Positions 19,909 through 29,118 of a stretch of 64,000 nucleotides of DNA are shown here, one piece after another. Numbering within the stretch: position 1 is the first letter of the stretch; every line of letters begins with the position of its first letter. The position numbers were made by a program, and so were the translations under genes. The stretch comes from Rhodovastum sp963804495 (GTDB lineage Bacteria > Pseudomonadota > Alphaproteobacteria > Acetobacterales > Acetobacteraceae). Where the stretch lies: positions 248,001 through 312,000 of the forward strand of contig CAWDQN010000005.1 in NCBI GenBank assembly GCA_963804495.1, written 5' to 3'. The notes below the pieces were generated by a model. The model did not search any database, was not told the origin of the DNA, and was given only the letters and a program-made list of their open reading frames with translations.

Positions 19909-21210
19909 ATGAGCCAAGAGGCGATGAAGGGCGAGGATTTCGCCGTGGTGCGGCGCCGGATCGTGTCGATCTTCGGCGGCTCGATCGGCAATCTGATCGA
20001 GTGGTATGATTTTTACGTCTACAACTTCTTCGCGCTGTATTTCGCCAAATCGTTCTTCCCCAACGCCACCCCGACGGTGCAGTTGCTCAACACCTTCGGC
20101 ATCTATGCGCTGGGTTTCATCGTCCGGCCGATCGGTGGGTGGGTGCTCGGCGCCTATGCCGACCGCGCCGGGCGCAAGGCGGCGCTGACACTGTCGGTGC
20201 TGATGATGTGCCTGGGCTCGCTGCTGATCGGCGTCGCCCCGGTCTATGCCAGCGTGGGGATCTGGGCGCCTGTGCTGCTGCTGATGGCGCGGCTGATCCA
20301 GGGGCTTTCCCTCGGCGGCGAGTACGGGACCTCGGCCACCTATCTGAGCGAGATCGCCGTCTCCCGCCATCGCGGCTTCTACAGCAGTTTCCAGTATGTC
20401 ACGCTCATCGGCGGCCAGGTGCTGGGCAGTCTGACGCTGTTGGTCATGCAGCAGCTGTTCCTCCCCGCCGAGCTGGATGCCTGGGCCTGGCGGGTGCCGT
20501 TCCTGATCGGGGCCGCCTGCGCGCTGTTCGGCGTGTATCTGCGGGCGAATTTGCAGGAAACCGAGCAGTTCGTGCGGGTCAGGACCGACGAGCATCGCGG
20601 CGCGCTGACGGAGTTGCTGCACCATCCCAAGGAGGTGCTGCTGGTGTTCGGCCTGACCATGGGCGGCACCACGGCATTCTATACCTACACCATCTACATG
20701 CCGGCGTATCTGAGCAACACGGTCCACCTCACCCGTGACCAGGCGACGCAGATATCGTTCATCACCCTGGTGCTCTATGCGGTGTTCCAGCCGGTGGTGG
20801 GGGCGATTTCGGACCGGATCGGGCGGCGGCCGGTGCTGCTGTGGTTCGGTGTGCTGGGCACGCTGTGCACGGTGCCGATCCTGACCGCGCTGTCGCGCGC
20901 GCATGACTACATGACCGCGCTGTTGTTGATTCTCGCCGCGCTGGTCATTGTCAGCGGCTACACCGCGATCAATGCGGTGGTGAAGGCCGAGCTGTTTCCG
21001 GCCGCGGTGCGCGCCCTCGGGGTGGGGCTGCCCTATGCGGTGGCGGTATCGATCTTCGGCGGCACGGCGCCCTATGTGGCGCTGTGGTTCAAGGAGCAGG
21101 GGATCGAGGCGGCGTTTTACTGGTATGTCACCGCGCTGATCTTCGGCTCGCTGCTGGTCTATGCCTTCATGGCCGATACCAAACGCACCTCGCGCATCGA
21201 CCGCGACTGA
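19909..21210 (+). CDS. MFS transporter, metabolite:H+ symporter (MHS) family
   Basis: The 433-residue inner-membrane protein has about 12 spans. It begins with GGSIGNLIEWYDFYVY, the hallmark first span of MHS symporters such as KgtP and ProP. It has the loop motif GGWVLGAYADRAGRKAAL and RLIQGLSLGGEYG. Substrates in the family are organic acids or betaines, and the exact one cannot be read here. I chose the ATG at 19909, with TTTGGGGAGCG upstream, over a TTG four codons earlier. It stands alone, with the repeat fragment before it and 141 bp after it. Confidence 0.92.
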   Translation: MSQEAMKGEDFAVVRRRIVSIFGGSIGNLIEWYDFYVYNFFALYFAKSFFPNATPTVQLLNTFGIYALGFIVRPIGGWVLGAYADRAGRKAALTLSVLMMCLGSLLIGVAPVYASVGIWAPVLLLMARLIQGLSLGGEYGTSATYLSEIAVSRHRGFYSSFQYVTLIGGQVLGSLTLLVMQQLFLPAELDAWAWRVPFLIGAACALFGVYLRANLQETEQFVRVRTDEHRGALTELLHHPKEVLLVFGLTMGGTTAFYTYTIYMPAYLSNTVHLTRDQATQISFITLVLYAVFQPVVGAISDRIGRRPVLLWFGVLGTLCTVPILTALSRAHDYMTALLLILAALVIVSGYTAINAVVKAELFPAAVRALGVGLPYAVAVSIFGGTAPYVALWFKEQGIEAAFYWYVTALIFGSLLVYAFMADTKRTSRIDRD

Positions 21211-21351
21211 GGGGCGGCGCGAACCACGGTCATCGTACCACGCGATGTTGTGCCACGCCGGGCTGGCGGGCCGGCGCGAGCGCACGAAAATACTGGAGAT
21301 CGTGGGGTTCGACAGGTGTAATCGCGCTGACATGCAAAGGCACCGGGGATC

Positions 21352-22083
21352 ATGAGCAGCGAGTTCGTCGCCCTGGTCACCGGCGGGTCCGGCGGCATCG
21401 GGGCGGCGATCTGCCGCGACTTGCTGGCGGCCGGCACCACGGTGGTGTCGCTGGCGCGCACCGAGCCGGCCTGCCGCCATCCCAACCTGCATGCGGTCAC
21501 GGTGGATCTGATGGACCCCGAGGCGACGCGCCAGGCCGCGGCCGGGCTCGCCGCGCGGTTCCGCATCAGCCATGTCATTCACAACGCCGGCGTCATCCGC
21601 CCGGATGTGCTGGAGGACGTGAAGCTGCAGGATCTGAACGCGCTGGTGCAGTTGCACCTGGCCTCGCCGCTGTTGCTGGTGCAGGCGGCGCTTCCGGGCA
21701 TGAAGGCGGCGGGGTTCGGGCGGATCGTGCTGCTGTCGTCGCGCGCCGCCCTGGGGCTGGCGGCGCGGTCGTCGTATTCCGCCACCAAGGCGGGGCTGGT
21801 GGGCATGGCGCGCACCTGGGCGCTGGAACTGGCGCCGCATGGCATTACGGTGAACGTGGTGGCGCCGGGGCCGATCGCCGAGACGGCGATGTTGCAGGAG
21901 GTGGTGCCGGCCGGGAGCGAGCGCGAGGCGAAGCTCGCCGCCAGCATTCCCGTCGGCCGGCTCGGCCGGCCGGAGGATGTGGCGCGGGCGGTGATGTTCT
22001 TCGCCGCCGCCGAGAGCGGCTTCATCACCGGGCAGACGCTGTTCGTGTGCGGCGGCGCCTCGGTGGGCAGCCTGACGCTGTGA
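21352..22083 (+). CDS. Short-chain dehydrogenase/reductase
   Basis: This is a 243-residue classical SDR. The cofactor motif TGGSGGIG is at residues 10-17, NAG at about 81-83, and catalytic Tyr142 and Lys146 in YSATK. The C-terminal GRPEDVARAVMFF region resembles FabG-like oxidoreductases. It overlaps the next gene by four bases, so it is co-expressed with the beta-phosphoglucomutase and GH65 phosphorylase. Its substrate may be a sugar or polyol; that is inference from context. Confidence 0.9.
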   Translation: MSSEFVALVTGGSGGIGAAICRDLLAAGTTVVSLARTEPACRHPNLHAVTVDLMDPEATRQAAAGLAARFRISHVIHNAGVIRPDVLEDVKLQDLNALVQLHLASPLLLVQAALPGMKAAGFGRIVLLSSRAALGLAARSSYSATKAGLVGMARTWALELAPHGITVNVVAPGPIAETAMLQEVVPAGSEREAKLAASIPVGRLGRPEDVARAVMFFAAAESGFITGQTLFVCGGASVGSLTL

Positions 22084-22799
22084 TCATCGCCGGCGAGACC
22101 AAGCTGCAGGCGGCGATTTTCGACGTGGACGGGGTGCTGCTGGCCTCGCCGCACGAGCGCGCCTGGCGCGAGGCGCTGGCGGGGTTTGCCGATCCGACGC
22201 GGTTCACCACCGCGTTCTATCAGGCGCAGCTGGCCGGCAAGTCGCGAGCCGACGGGGCGCTGGCGGCGTTGCAGGTGCTGGGGGTCGCCGACGCGGCCGG
22301 ACAGGCGGAGGCCTATGCGGAGCGCAAGCAGCATGTGTTGGAAGGGCTGATCGCGGCCGGCGCCTTCACCGCCTTCGCCGATGCGGTGCGGCTGGCGCAG
22401 GGGCTGCACGCGCGCGGCGTGCGGCTGGCGGCGGCCTCGTCGTCGAAGAATGCCATGGCGATGCTGCGGCAGGTCCGGCTGGGCGACGGGCGGTGCCTGG
22501 AGGAGTTGATGGACACCGATCTGTCCGGCCGCGAGGTGGCGCACGGCAAGCCGGCCCCGGATCTTTTTTTGCTTGCCGCCGCGGCGCTGGGGGTCGAGCC
22601 GGGGCGCTGCGTCGTGGTGGAAGATGCGCCGGCGGGCATCGAGGCGGCGCGGGCGGGCGGCATGGCGGCTTTGGGGATCGCGCGGCTGGACGATGCGGCG
22701 CTGCTGCGACAAGCCGGCGCCGATCTGGTGGTGACCGACCTGGACCAGGTGGATATCGACGCGCTGGCGGCGGGCGTGCTGCGGCGGCGCGAGACCTGA
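22080..22799 (+). CDS. pgmB: Beta-phosphoglucomutase-like HAD phosphatase/mutase
   Basis: The 239-residue HAD-superfamily enzyme has nucleophile Asp15 and acid/base Asp17 in IFDVDGVLL, then AAASSSKNA, KPAPDLFLLAA and VVEDAPAGIEAA. This is the beta-phosphoglucomutase/GPP-phosphatase pattern. The GTG start overlaps the SDR stop. Beta-phosphoglucomutase turns beta-glucose 1-phosphate into glucose 6-phosphate, which is the product released by the inverting GH65 phosphorylase encoded 15 bp downstream. This pairing is the main reason for the specific name. Confidence 0.88.
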   Translation: MIIAGETKLQAAIFDVDGVLLASPHERAWREALAGFADPTRFTTAFYQAQLAGKSRADGALAALQVLGVADAAGQAEAYAERKQHVLEGLIAAGAFTAFADAVRLAQGLHARGVRLAAASSSKNAMAMLRQVRLGDGRCLEELMDTDLSGREVAHGKPAPDLFLLAAAALGVEPGRCVVVEDAPAGIEAARAGGMAALGIARLDDAALLRQAGADLVVTDLDQVDIDALAAGVLRRRET

Positions 22800-22814
22800 A
22801 GGAGCCGACCGGCA

Positions 22815-25091
22815 ATGCCTGACATGCTGGAGCCGACCGACGATTCGGGCTGGGTGCTGCACGAGCACGGCATCGACGGGCTGCGCGAGAGCAGCATCGA
22901 ATTGCGCTTTGCCATCGGCAACGGATTCCTGGGCGTGCGCGCGTCCCGCGCGGTCAGCCGGGGGGCGAGCTGGATGAGCTGGCTGCCCTCGCCGAGCTGG
23001 GCATCCTGGCCGCGCACCTATGTGGCCGGGTTGTTCGACACGCCGAACACCGATCCGCCGGTGCCGGCGCTGGTGCCGGTGGCCGACTGGCTGCGGGTGC
23101 GCATCCTGCTGGACGGCGAGGTGCTGCTGCTGCGGCGGGGCACGCTGCTGGAGCACCGGCGCTCGCTGGACATGCGGCGCGCCACGCTGCTGGCCACGTG
23201 GCGGCAGCGGGCGCCGTCGGGCGTGGTCGCGCTGGTGCGGACGCTGCGGCTGGTGTCGCAGGATGATCGCGCGCTGGGATTGCAAGTTTGTCAGCTGGAG
23301 CTCGACCGCGATGGGATCGAGGTGACGCTGGGGGCCTCGTTCGAGGCGGCGGGGCTGGGGATGGAGCCGGTGCGCGGCGAGGCGGAGCTTGGCGTCTGGC
23401 GCACTGCCGGCTCGGGGAAATCCCTGGCCATGGCCGGGGCGGCGCGGCTTGTTCTCGGCGGGCAGGCGGCGGCGCCGGACGCGACCGGCGCCCTGCGCTG
23501 GCGCTGGCGGTGGCGGTCGGTGGCCGGGCAGGCGGCGCGGCTGGAGCGGCTGGTGTCGGTGGCGCGGGCCGAAACGCCGGAGGATGATCCCGGCCCGGCG
23601 GCGACAGAGTCGCTGGCGCGCGCACGGGCGGCGGGCGGCGAGGCGGTGCGCGCCGCCCATGACGCCGCCTGGGAGCGGCGCTGGCAGGCGAGCGACGTGG
23701 CGATCGAGGGCGATCCGGAGATGGAACGGGCGCTGCGGTTCGCCGTCTACCACCTGAACAGCGCCGTCAATCCGGACGATCCGCGCGTGTCGGTGGGCGC
23801 GCGCGGGCTGACCGGCGATTCGTATCTCGGGCATGTGTTCTGGGACACCGAAATCTACCTGCTGCCGTTCTACATCGCCACCTGGCCGGAGGCGGCGCGG
23901 TCGCTGCTGATGTACCGGTTCCGCACCCTGGCCGGGGCGCGCGCCAAGGCCGCGCGCGGCGGCTGGCGCGGGGCGCTTTTTGCATGGGAATCCGCCGATA
24001 CCGGCGAGGAGACCACGCCCGAGCACGTGATCGGTCCGGCCGGCACGCCGGTGGAGGTGCTGTCCGGCAAGCAGGAGCAGCATATCGCCGCCGACGTGAC
24101 CTATGCGGTGTGGCATTATTGGCGCGCCACCGCCGACGATGCATTCCTGCTGGAGGCGGGGGCGGAGATCGTGCTGGAGACGGCGCGGTTCTGGGCCAGC
24201 CGGGCAACGCCCGAAGCCGACGGGCGCCGGCATATCCGCGGCGTGATCGGCCCCGACGAATACCACGAGGGCATCGACGACAACGCCTATACCAACCAGA
24301 TGGCGCGCTGGAATATTCTCCGCGCGCTGGAGCTTGCCGACCTGCTGCGCGCGCGCTGGCCGGGTCGGTGGGAGGCGCTGGCGGGGCAACTCGGGCTGGA
24401 TGCGGCTGAACTCGGGCAGTGGGCCGAGGTGGCAAGCACGCTGGTGACCGGGCTCGACGAGGCGACCGGACTGATCGAGCAGTTCGCCGGGTTCTTCGGC
24501 CTGGAACCGGTGGATCTCGCCCGTTATGCGGGGCGGCACCTGCCGGTCGACGTGGTGCTGGGGCACGCGCGGACGCAGCGCGCGCAGGTGGTGAAGCAGG
24601 CCGATGTTGTGGCGCTGCTGGCGCTGCTGCCGGACGAGTTCGACCCGGCGGCGAGGCTGGCAAATTTTCGCGCCTATGAACCGCGCACCGCGCATGGCAG
24701 TTCGCTCAGCCGGTCGATGCATGCGTTGGTGGCGGCGCGGCTCGGCGAAATGGAGGTGGCGCTGCGCTATTTGCGCGACACGGCGGCGATCGATCTGTCG
24801 CACAGCGCGGCCGACAGCGCGGGCGGGGTGCATATCGCGGCACTCGGGGGGATGTGGCAGGCGGTGATGCTGGGGTTCGCCGGGCTGTCGCTGGCGGGCG
24901 AGGCGCCGTCGCTGCGGCCGGGCCTGCCGCCGCACTGGCGCAGTATGGCGTTTCGCCTGTCCTGGCGCGGGCGGCGTGTGCGCATCCGCATCGCCCAGGG
25001 CGGGCAAGAGGTGGCGGCGGTGCTGGAGGCGGGCGAGGCGATGACGCTGCTGGTGCACGGCAAGGCGCGCCGGTTGCAGCCGGCGGGGTGA
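22815..25091 (+). CDS. Glycoside hydrolase family 65 disaccharide phosphorylase
   Basis: The 758-residue enzyme has the GH65 layout: an N-terminal beta-sandwich (1-270), an (alpha/alpha)6 catalytic barrel (about 290-680) and a short C-terminal beta domain. Hallmarks are GHVFWDTEIYLLPF, KQEQHIAADV and the catalytic acid Glu482 in GPDEYHEGIDDNAYTN. The family phosphorolyses alpha-linked glucose disaccharides (maltose, trehalose, kojibiose and others) to beta-glucose 1-phosphate. The neighbouring pgmB then makes glucose 6-phosphate. The sequence does not reveal which disaccharide is used. A GAAGGAGCC site precedes the ATG. Confidence 0.92.
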   Translation: MPDMLEPTDDSGWVLHEHGIDGLRESSIELRFAIGNGFLGVRASRAVSRGASWMSWLPSPSWASWPRTYVAGLFDTPNTDPPVPALVPVADWLRVRILLDGEVLLLRRGTLLEHRRSLDMRRATLLATWRQRAPSGVVALVRTLRLVSQDDRALGLQVCQLELDRDGIEVTLGASFEAAGLGMEPVRGEAELGVWRTAGSGKSLAMAGAARLVLGGQAAAPDATGALRWRWRWRSVAGQAARLERLVSVARAETPEDDPGPAATESLARARAAGGEAVRAAHDAAWERRWQASDVAIEGDPEMERALRFAVYHLNSAVNPDDPRVSVGARGLTGDSYLGHVFWDTEIYLLPFYIATWPEAARSLLMYRFRTLAGARAKAARGGWRGALFAWESADTGEETTPEHVIGPAGTPVEVLSGKQEQHIAADVTYAVWHYWRATADDAFLLEAGAEIVLETARFWASRATPEADGRRHIRGVIGPDEYHEGIDDNAYTNQMARWNILRALELADLLRARWPGRWEALAGQLGLDAAELGQWAEVASTLVTGLDEATGLIEQFAGFFGLEPVDLARYAGRHLPVDVVLGHARTQRAQVVKQADVVALLALLPDEFDPAARLANFRAYEPRTAHGSSLSRSMHALVAARLGEMEVALRYLRDTAAIDLSHSAADSAGGVHIAALGGMWQAVMLGFAGLSLAGEAPSLRPGLPPHWRSMAFRLSWRGRRVRIRIAQGGQEVAAVLEAGEAMTLLVHGKARRLQPAG

Positions 25092-25094
25092 GGC

Positions 25095-26550
25095 GGCGGA
25101 GAGGTGTGGAGTGCAGCGCACCGGGCAGTTTCCGGGATCGTTGCAGGGCGGCGGCGCCGGCAAGGTGGCTTGCGAGGCGATGGACGAAAACGGCGATGTC
25201 CCGGATGGGGTCGAGGCCCGCACTTCGTATCGGTAGGACGTTGCCGGCAGCAGTCCCGCATCCGCGTAGCTCAGACCGGATACGGTGCCGAGCTGATGGA
25301 AATCGGCATCCCCGGGGCCGGCGCGGAACACATCGTAGCGGTCAATGCCGGGAATCGCGGACCATACGAGATCGATGGCGGTGTCGCTGCGATCCGGCGC
25401 CAGCACCACCGCCGGTGGCCCTGGTTGCGGTGGCGCGGCGGGAAGCGATGGCGCGGCGGGCGCGACCGGGGCGCCGCTGGTGAGATGGTCGAGCATGGCC
25501 TTGATGGCGTGGATCTGCTTGCCGGATTTCAGCAGATAGGTGGGTGAGACCGTCGGATCGGCGTCCAGAAACCCCCACCAGTCCCAGCACGATTCCGGGT
25601 TGGTGATACCCAGTATGGTCACCGGCAACGTATCGGTTTCCGGGTAGAGGACGATGATGTCGTTGGTATCCGCCCATTCGTTGTAGCCGGCATGTTTGAC
25701 GAAATTATTGCCAACATAGCCGAGCGATTGCAGGCAGCCATGCAGAACGATATGGACCCGGCAAGGATTGTTCTTCTGGCATGAAGTCCGGCACGTAGAC
25801 GAAGCCGATGGCGTTCAGACTTTCGTCGATCGGTTCGTCGGGTGCCGTGAAGTCGGCCTGGCTGAAGCGCAGCAGGCGCCCGGTCAAGGCGCCGTCATTG
25901 CGCGGGTTCAGCGCGCCATAAATGTGCTGCAGGATGATCCCTGCCTGATCGTAACGGCACCTGTTGATGTATTCTCCGCCATTGTCGGCACATTTGTTGC
26001 CGTACGCGAGGGTCACCTGGGCGTGCCCCGCCCCGATGGCGGTCTGGTAGAACAGGTTTCCCGCGTTGGCGCCGAGGAAATGGGCGTAGAATTCGTGCAG
26101 CCAGTCGCTCACCGGCCGGGCCACCACCTGGTCGTTGTAGCCGTGGAACAGGTAGATTTTCTGGGCGGCAACATTGCCGGTGTCGTCGATATCGCCGTGG
26201 CGGCTCCAGTCGTTGGCGCGCGCGATCAGGTTGGCTACGTCCCGGCTGGGCGTGCCGAGAACGCAGGAACTCAGCGCCGTCGCCAGCGATCCCTCGGAGC
26301 AGCCATACGGCCCGCCGGCGATCGCGCCGACCCCTTTGATGATCGAGGACCAGGCCATGCCGAACTGCACCGCCATATAAGCGCCGGAGGAAATGCCGGA
26401 GATGGAGGTCTGCGCGATGTCGGCATTGTAGGCGGGCAGTTTCTGGGCAACGGCCGGGCCGGTCGTGCCGGCAAGACAGGGGGCGATCAGACACAAGGCA
26501 AGCATGAGCCAACGCCACGCAATGGAAGATCGGCGCGTTACGCAAACCAT
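25095..26550 (-). pseudogene. Secreted PHB depolymerase-like esterase with Fn3 domain, frameshifted
   Basis: From the ATG at 26550 (GAGGGCGGA upstream) a signal peptide of about 36 residues is followed by the catalytic domain. The nucleophile is Ser54 in GISSGAYMAVQF. The open frame ends at 25705, but the family motif continues in another frame from about 25785: CQKNNPCRVHIVLHGCLQS, then SCWDWWGF and a fibronectin type III module (YDVFRAG, TSYRYEVRAS). One base is gained or two lost within YVPDF. The third part runs open into the convergent GH65 gene, so the true end is unclear and may itself be decayed. Intact relatives degrade short-chain polyhydroxyalkanoate outside the cytoplasm. If the shift is real the enzyme is dead, because the HGC region is lost. 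Confidence 0.8.
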
Positions 26551-26635
26551 CTGTCCGCCCTCGTGCATGATCCGCCGTTCTTTGGCGCCCGGAATGGCAG
26601 AATCGTGGCGACGTTTCCTGGCCGGCATGGCGGCG

Positions 26636-27544
26636 TCAGGCCGCAACCGTGTCGAGCCAGACCGGGTTGCTCCAGGCGCGCTTGCCCTGCGTGTCCACCA
26701 CCACGACACGGACATACCCCCCGGGTGTCAAGGCGTCGAGGGACAGGCGCGCGTGGCGAATCCCGTCACCGAACACGGTGGCGGCTCGCGAGCCGCGGCC
26801 GAGCAGCATGATGGCACTGGCCGGGCTGCACTCGATCGCCACTTCGTCGCGGCCGATGCCGATGGCGTGGATTTCCGGGCCCTGGCTGGAATAGTAGCGG
26901 CCGGATTTCAGGGCTTCCAGCAGCGCGTCCGGCGCCAGCGTCTCCGCCTTCACCATCACCCAGCCGCCGAACCAGTCGGTGAAGCGGAAATGCGCGTCGT
27001 CGGTGGCGCAGGCCAGCAGGCGGTGGCCCCGCGCCAGCAGCGCGTCCAGCAGGCCCCAGCCGTCGCCGCGGTCGGTCTTCACCGCGCCGGTGTGGTTGTA
27101 GACTTCCACCGCATGCGCCGCCGGCATGGTTTCGGCGTCGGCGACGGTCAGGCCGTACCAGGCCGGATGGGCGATCGCCACGAAGGCGCCGGCGGCGGCG
27201 GCGCGGGCGGCCAGCGCCGGTCCGCCTTCCTCCGGCGGGGTGGGGGCGAAATCGGCGGGCAGGCCGACGGCGAGGATGTGCCAGATTTCGCCGAGCTCGG
27301 TGGCGGGCGCGTGCACCTCGGCGCCGAGGAGGGTGGTGAACCGGTTGGTGCGGTAGGGCCGGGTATCGACGATGGGAAACCCGTATTTCGGCAGGAAATG
27401 GTCGGTCAGGGCGAGGAAATCGTATCCGGCGTCACGGTACAGCGCACACACGGCGGCCGGGTCCAGCACCGCGTCCGAGCTTGTGGAATGGGTGTGCAGA
27501 TTGCCCTTGAAGAACCGGCCGCTGCCGGGGAACGGGTCGAACAT
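26636..27544 (-). CDS. PHP-domain metal-dependent phosphoesterase
   Basis: The 302-residue protein shows the PHP metal-site motifs in order: LHTHSTSSD at residue 16, LALTDH, GAEVH, AHP and TDDAHF. The domain fills most of the protein and a beta-rich C-terminus follows. PHP phosphoesterases hydrolyse phosphate esters with two or three metal ions; this subgroup has no agreed substrate. The ATG has GGAGAC upstream. It is the likely end of a minus-strand group but is 98 bp from cbpM. Confidence 0.85.
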   Translation of the reverse strand: MFDPFPGSGRFFKGNLHTHSTSSDAVLDPAAVCALYRDAGYDFLALTDHFLPKYGFPIVDTRPYRTNRFTTLLGAEVHAPATELGEIWHILAVGLPADFAPTPPEEGGPALAARAAAAGAFVAIAHPAWYGLTVADAETMPAAHAVEVYNHTGAVKTDRGDGWGLLDALLARGHRLLACATDDAHFRFTDWFGGWVMVKAETLAPDALLEALKSGRYYSSQGPEIHAIGIGRDEVAIECSPASAIMLLGRGSRAATVFGDGIRHARLSLDALTPGGYVRVVVVDTQGKRAWSNPVWLDTVAA

Positions 27545-27642
27545 GCATGTCTCCGCCGGGGTGTGGCGTCAGCATGCCACGCCCCTGGCCGCGACAGAAC
27601 TGAAGGTTCCGCGTTATCGTCGCCCCCGGCCGGGCCGGCGGA

Positions 27643-27966
27643 TCACCTTGCGGCCAGCGCGCTCAGGATCGCCTGGCGGACATCCTCTGGCGCCGCTTCC
27701 TCGACCGCCCGTCGCAGCCGGTACATCTGCCGGCGGGTGGCGTAGAGCTGGTCGACCAGGGACAGCACGATCGGCAAGGCGTCCTCGTCGATGCCGAGGT
27801 CGTGCCGCAGTTCGGCGATCAGGCGGACGCGGGCCACGTCGATGTCGCGGAAGCGATATTGGCCGGGGGCCCCCTCGGCGCGCAGCCAGGCATTGCCGAT
27901 CCAGTGCTCGACCTCCTCCGGCGTCAGGCCGGCGACGGTTCGGCACAGGATGTCGATGGTGATCAT
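27643..27966 (-). CDS. cbpM: Chaperone modulator CbpM
   Basis: The 107-residue protein resembles CbpM, a MerR-like fold that binds the J-domain of CbpA and inhibits it. It has an N-terminal segment GLTPEEVEHWIGNAWL and a C-terminal helix RRQMYRLRRAVEEAA. It begins 11 bases after cbpA with a very strong GGGGGGAGG site, so the two are translated together. Confidence 0.9.
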   Translation of the reverse strand: MITIDILCRTVAGLTPEEVEHWIGNAWLRAEGAPGQYRFRDIDVARVRLIAELRHDLGIDEDALPIVLSLVDQLYATRRQMYRLRRAVEEAAPEDVRQAILSALAAR

Positions 27967-27976
27967 GCCTCCCCCC

Positions 27977-28924
27977 TTATCGGTCGTCCGTCATCGCGCG
28001 GCGCGGGTTGGCGGCGTGCGGCGGCGGGTGGTCTTGCAGGAAGCGTTCCAATTGCGGGTCGATCTCGCCGAGCACAAGCTTCAGGGTGACGTAGGCGTCG
28101 CCCGCCGCCGTGCCGCCATGCGCGGGAACGCCCTTGCCGCGCAGGCGGAGCTGGGCGCCGGTGTCGGAATGCCGGGGCACGGTGACGCTGACGTTGCCGC
28201 TGGGCGTGGGCACGGTGATTTTGCCGCCCAGCACCGCTTCGGCCAGCGTGACCGGCACCTCCAGGCGGATGTCGTTGCCGTCGCGGCGGAAAAACGGGTG
28301 CGGGATGACGCGGATTTCGATCAGCGCGTCGCCAGCGGGGCCGCCGTTCAGGCCGGGCGCGCCCTGACCCTTCAGGCGCAGGACCTGGCCATCCTCGATG
28401 CCCACCGGAACCCGCACGTCGAGGTGCTTGCCGTCCGGCAAGGCCAGGCGTCGCGTCGCCCCGTTCACCGCGTCGAGGAAGTCGACCGCGAGCATATAAT
28501 TCTCGTCGTGCCCGCGCATGCGTATGTTCGGCCCCGCCCTGCCTTCGCCGCCGCCACGGCGGAACAGGTCGGCGAAAATGTCGCCGATGTCCGCCTCGTC
28601 GATGGGGGACTCGAAGCCGCCATCGGCGCCGGGCCGGTAGCGCGGGCCCTGCTGCCCTTCGGCATGGCGGCGGTAGGAGGGCCGCTCCGGCCGTTCCTGG
28701 CCGGAGGCGTCGATTTCGCCGCGGTCGTAGCGGGCGCGTTTGTCGGCGTCGGCCAGCAGCTCGTTGGCGGCGGAGATCTCCTTGAAGCGCTCCTCGGCCT
28801 GCGCGTTGCCGGGATTGAGGTCGGGGTGGTGCTTTTTCGCCAGCTTGCGGTAGGCGGCACGGATGTCCTTGTCGCTCGCGCCGGGCTTCAGCCCCAGAAC
28901 CTCGTACGGGTCGCGTGCAGCCAT
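27977..28924 (-). CDS. cbpA: Curved-DNA-binding DnaJ homologue CbpA
   Basis: This 315-residue co-chaperone for DnaK has a J-domain (residues 4-70) with His33-Pro34-Asp35 in KKHHPDLNPG. A Gly-rich linker contains GDIFADLFRRGGG, and two C-terminal beta domains follow (VPVGIEDGQVLRLKGQG; LGGKITVPTPSG). It lacks a zinc finger, as CbpA does. I chose the ATG at 28924 (AGGAC upstream) rather than a longer frame. It forms a two-gene operon with its inhibitor cbpM. Confidence 0.94.
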   Translation of the reverse strand: MAARDPYEVLGLKPGASDKDIRAAYRKLAKKHHPDLNPGNAQAEERFKEISAANELLADADKRARYDRGEIDASGQERPERPSYRRHAEGQQGPRYRPGADGGFESPIDEADIGDIFADLFRRGGGEGRAGPNIRMRGHDENYMLAVDFLDAVNGATRRLALPDGKHLDVRVPVGIEDGQVLRLKGQGAPGLNGGPAGDALIEIRVIPHPFFRRDGNDIRLEVPVTLAEAVLGGKITVPTPSGNVSVTVPRHSDTGAQLRLRGKGVPAHGGTAAGDAYVTLKLVLGEIDPQLERFLQDHPPPHAANPRRAMTDDR

Positions 28925-29118
28925 TGATTTGTCCTGGTGGATGCGCCGGGCGCGGCTCGGAAGGTGCGATGGAATGCAGACGGGCGGCGGACACCACGGT
29001 CGTGTGTTCCGGGTCCGGACAAAGAAAACCTGGGAACGCCGAGGCCGCGGTTCAAGCGGCGGGGCGGCGGGCATGACCCGTCTTGCCGGCGGAAGGAATG
29101 ACCCCCACCTGGGCGGTT

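Noticed and set aside
21579..25628. 1349-codon minus-strand open frame opposite pgmB and GH65
   Set aside because: Only its first ~170 codons (25.1-25.6 kb) are real, as the C-terminal part of the depolymerase; the rest is antisense to conserved genes.
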